Source: Clostridiales bacterium (GTDB taxonomy: Bacteria; Bacillota; Clostridia; Christensenellales; UBA1242). From it: DNA of 64,000 nt. The position numbers were made by a program, and so were the translations under genes. The notes below the pieces were generated by a model, which did no database searches, was not told where the DNA came from, and saw nothing but the letters and a program-made list of their open reading frames with translations. The stretch's first letter is position 1; every line of letters begins with the position of its first letter. The stretch spans positions 1-64,000 of the forward strand of contig SVHM01000005.1 in assembly GCA_015055815.1 (NCBI GenBank), read 5' to 3'. Of this stretch, positions 60,816 to 64,000 are shown piece after piece.

Positions 60816-61238
60816 TTATTTAATAAAAATTTTGAAATAATAACCTTTCTTTGGCGATTTTTTCTTCTTTTTTATCATTAAACATATTGCATGAATTGCT
60901 TGGTTTAAACCAACCAGCAACAAAAATACTGCAAAAATTTTTTGCAATAGTTCATTTCTTAAGTAATCAGCAAGGAGTGAGCCAATTACAGAAAAAACAA
61001 TCCCAACACATATTATTGGAGTACCTACTTTAAAATCAACAAGCTTATTTTTAATGTGAATAATAAGTGCAACAATTGACATAGGTATAAAAGCAAGCAA
61101 ATTAATTGCTTGTGCATTTTTTTGATTAAAGCTTAAAAAAATTGTAAGAATTGGTATAAGAAGTGTTCCACCACCCATACCCATCCCACCTATCACTCCA
61201 CTAATAACACCCGCTAAAACAAGCCAAACAATTTTCAT
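60816..61238 (-). CDS. TSUP family sulfite/sulfonate exporter-like protein (half-size)
   Basis: GVISGVIGGMGMGGGTLLIPILTIFL. Confidence 0.87.
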   Translation of the reverse strand: MKIVWLVLAGVISGVIGGMGMGGGTLLIPILTIFLSFNQKNAQAINLLAFIPMSIVALIIHIKNKLVDFKVGTPIICVGIVFSVIGSLLADYLRNELLQKIFAVFLLLVGLNQAIHAICLMIKKKKKSPKKGYYFKIFIK

Positions 61239-61699
61239 ATTAATAATTTCAAACCGCCCGCAATTATAATTACACTAAAAACAATACTAAGCCAAACATT
61301 ACTAATTTTTTTTAAAAGTAACGCTCCAATTACCCCACCAACAACAAAACCCCCACTAATTTCAAGCCCTTCTACCCAAAGCATATTACCCTTAATTATA
61401 TAAATAATTAAGCTAGATATACAAAGTGGTAACATAATTAGCAATGTTGTTGCATGTGCTTTTTTCTCAGGTAATTTGATTACATATAATAAAAGTGGCA
61501 CACAAATCATTCCACCACCACCACCCCAAAACCCGTTAACAAAGCCAATTATTACACCTGTTAAGAGTTTTAGCCATATACAAGTTTTTTGTTTTTGTGG
61601 CTCGGCTATAAATATATCTATTTCTTTACCGCCAATGTCATTATTTTCTTTAAATTTAATATCAAAATTTTCCATATTATATAATTTACAAGTTGACAA
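61235..61699 (-). CDS. TSUP family protein (half-size, partner)
   Basis: GVIIGFVNGFWGGGGGMICVPLLLYV; overlaps downstream TSUP gene. Confidence 0.87.
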   Translation of the reverse strand: MSTCKLYNMENFDIKFKENNDIGGKEIDIFIAEPQKQKTCIWLKLLTGVIIGFVNGFWGGGGGMICVPLLLYVIKLPEKKAHATTLLIMLPLCISSLIIYIIKGNMLWVEGLEISGGFVVGGVIGALLLKKISNVWLSIVFSVIIIAGGLKLLI

Positions 61700-61920
61700 A
61701 TTTTAATGCTGAAAATATTTTAAATGTGGAATTTTTTTTTATTTTCTTCACATACTACTTAAAATTGGAAAAATTTTCCATTTATATATATGCCTTTAAG
61801 TTTCTAATCAATATTAGAAAATATGATAAAAAGGTAATTTTTGAACAAAATTGCTTGAATATATGGTAAAAATGTTATATAATTATTTAGTTAATAAATA
61901 TAAATAAAGGTGAACAATCT

Positions 61921-64000
61921 ATGTCAAACTCAAAAAAGATTAAATTAAATAAAATATTTTGTGGTTTTATACTTTGCTTAAGTGTATTCTTTTCAGCTAT
62001 AATGCTAGGATTTAACACTTCCAAAGAAGTAGTATTAGCCGCAAATCCAACAGGCTATATTTATGAAGATGTATCTTCAGACCTTATCGGCTCTGATTAT
62101 AACTTCTATACATCAGCAACTATCAACGACAAACCAGTATCTCCTTCAAACTGGTCAGTTGTCGAAGACGGCGTTAATACTGATGATAATGACGACAATA
62201 AGAAATATTTAAACGGTATAGTTGATATTTCTTCATCAAAGTTTAATGAAGAAGAATTTAAAACTAGCAGACCTGTAAATATTGCTGATGACGATCAAGG
62301 TAATAGCGACGAAGACTCAAATGAAGCAAAGGCATTTAATAAATGTCTTATGATTAATGCTCACAACAACGAAGCCATTGCACTAGGATACAAGAGCAAA
62401 TCAATTTCCCTTGAAGCAAATAGCTTTTATGAAATTTCTGTTGATGTGTATACTCACCAATCAACATACGAAGCTAGAGCATCTATTTTTATTGAAGGCT
62501 TAATTGACGAAAACAATTCTACTGAAGAAGAATATGTAGACGACGTATACTTTAAAGCTATTAACACTCAAGAAAGCCTACAAACATACAAATTCTTTAT
62601 TCATACAAATAGCGCTAAAACAATCAATCTTCAATTATGGTTAGGAGAAGACAAATCTCACCCTGTAAAAGGTGCTGTATTCTTTAAAGAAACAAACATC
62701 ATGAGATATAGTGAAGATTTATATAAATACCTAACAAAAGATTACCCTACTAATACTAATGACGATCCAACTTCAAAAACTAAACTTATTAACTTACTAG
62801 ATACACACACTACTCCATTTGAAAATAATAGTTTTGAAACAAAAGTTGGCGAAAGAAACTGGAAAATTTTAGCAAACTCAACATCAGACTTAGAAGCACA
62901 ATACCATGATTTTGTTCCAGTTGCAACTTATAATAAAACAATTAACGATACAACTATAAAAGCACCTGGTTCAAACTGTTCCCCTGATAACGAAAAAGCA
63001 TTATTTATGTATAACAAAAATGATGCTTATCAAGGTATAGAAAGTCAACCTTTTGAAGTTAAGCAACACGGTTATTACAAGCTATCATTCTGGGCAAAAA
63101 GTGATTGCGATACTGGAAATGGTGCAACTGTAAAATTAGTTGACAAAAGTGAAAACCCTATTTCAAGTTCAAAATTAACTCTTGCTAAAACAACTACAAC
63201 AAATAAATTTAGAAATGATTGGACTGAATACAACTTCTATATTTATGGTGACGCTCATCAAGACAAAGATGTAGCCGTTCAAATTTGGTTAGGAACTCAA
63301 GAGGATGACGGGAAGACTAGTGGTTATGTATTTGTAGACGATTTTAGACTTTATCAAATTGACTATACACAATTTAGCAATAACTCATCATCTTCAAATT
63401 CAACTACTATGAACTTCAATACAGAAGCAACACGTTTCTCTATTCAAAATGGAGAATTTGATACAACTTACAATGATGAAACAGCCTACCCACTAACACC
63501 AAGTACTTGGAAACATACAAGCACTCCAAACAAAGCAAATATTTATAGTGGTGTAATTTCAATTAATCCAGATAATTTCAATGCTAATAAATCTAATTAC
63601 TACAACAACTTAAAAGTTAATTGCCCACCACAAATTGAAGGCAAAGATTTAGAAAATAATGTTCTTATGATTGGTAGCGAACAAGTTACAAACAGCCAAT
63701 CATATAAGAGTAATGACTTGAGTTTATCTGCTTCATCTTACTATAAAGTTAGTATGTATGTAAGCACTCAATATACTAATCCAAAGAGCAAAAATATTGG
63801 TGGAAGAGTTACACTATCTACAACAGATTATGTAATATTCGACCAATTCAATATCTACTATTCAGATAATAATTGGCACAAACTTGAATACTATATCAAA
63901 ACAGGTACTCAAGCATTAACTGCCAATTTGGAATTAAAATTTGAAAAGTCTACCGGTCACATATTCTTTGATGATGTTAGATTTGAAACAATCAGCGAAA
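61921..64000 (+). CDS. Large secreted protein with repeated carbohydrate-binding-like modules, partial at window edge
   Basis: Signal peptide MSNSKKIKLNKIFCGFILCLSVFFSAIMLGFNTSKEVVLA; repeated YYKLSFWAKSD...VQIWLG...GYVFVDDFRLYQ modules. Confidence 0.8.
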   Translation, partial: MSNSKKIKLNKIFCGFILCLSVFFSAIMLGFNTSKEVVLAANPTGYIYEDVSSDLIGSDYNFYTSATINDKPVSPSNWSVVEDGVNTDDNDDNKKYLNGIVDISSSKFNEEEFKTSRPVNIADDDQGNSDEDSNEAKAFNKCLMINAHNNEAIALGYKSKSISLEANSFYEISVDVYTHQSTYEARASIFIEGLIDENNSTEEEYVDDVYFKAINTQESLQTYKFFIHTNSAKTINLQLWLGEDKSHPVKGAVFFKETNIMRYSEDLYKYLTKDYPTNTNDDPTSKTKLINLLDTHTTPFENNSFETKVGERNWKILANSTSDLEAQYHDFVPVATYNKTINDTTIKAPGSNCSPDNEKALFMYNKNDAYQGIESQPFEVKQHGYYKLSFWAKSDCDTGNGATVKLVDKSENPISSSKLTLAKTTTTNKFRNDWTEYNFYIYGDAHQDKDVAVQIWLGTQEDDGKTSGYVFVDDFRLYQIDYTQFSNNSSSSNSTTMNFNTEATRFSIQNGEFDTTYNDETAYPLTPSTWKHTSTPNKANIYSGVISINPDNFNANKSNYYNNLKVNCPPQIEGKDLENNVLMIGSEQVTNSQSYKSNDLSLSASSYYKVSMYVSTQYTNPKSKNIGGRVTLSTTDYVIFDQFNIYYSDNNWHKLEYYIKTGTQALTANLELKFEKSTGHIFFDDVRFETISE

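Overview
AT-rich, low-GC Gram-positive (Bacillota/Clostridia-like) chromosome segment. Sporulation genes (spoIVA, spoIIP, gerW/ytfJ, yqfC, yqfD, ylmC-type) indicate an endospore-forming lineage. Most of the window is conserved housekeeping on the minus strand: plsC-cmk-rluB-dacF-gerW-DUF2953-scpB-scpA-M50-trmK-rpoD-dnaG, ppdK, recO-yqzL-era-ybeY-yqfD-yqfC-floA, rpmA-prp-rplU, rsmD, alr, dut, spoIVA-plsY-der-spoIIP, nrdR and ppx. Accessory or unusual parts: (1) 0-5.7 kb, a LlaJI-type restriction-modification operon (XRE regulator, two tandem m5C methyltransferases, McrB-like GTPase, LlaJI-family subunit cut by the window edge) behind a perfect sigma-A promoter; (2) a DUF4097 lipoprotein gene flanked by ~217-bp direct repeats, the right one abutting a six-tRNA cluster; (3) hairpin-rich repeats at tRNA gene ends: three 162-164 bp units at the 3' end of tRNA-Lys(CTT), two 167-bp units at the 5' end of tRNA-Lys(TTT), one 163-bp unit at the 5' end of tRNA-His, and a tRNA-Leu 3'-end duplication; (4) at 47.2-47.9 kb, two adjacent plus-strand ~115-nt transcription units, each with a perfect TTGACA-17-TATAAT promoter and an intrinsic terminator, next to two minus-strand CCA-ending tRNA-like or pseudoknot-like structures. 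Items 3 and 4 are my best candidates for something undescribed. All assignments come from reading the sequence; no searches or folding programs were run.
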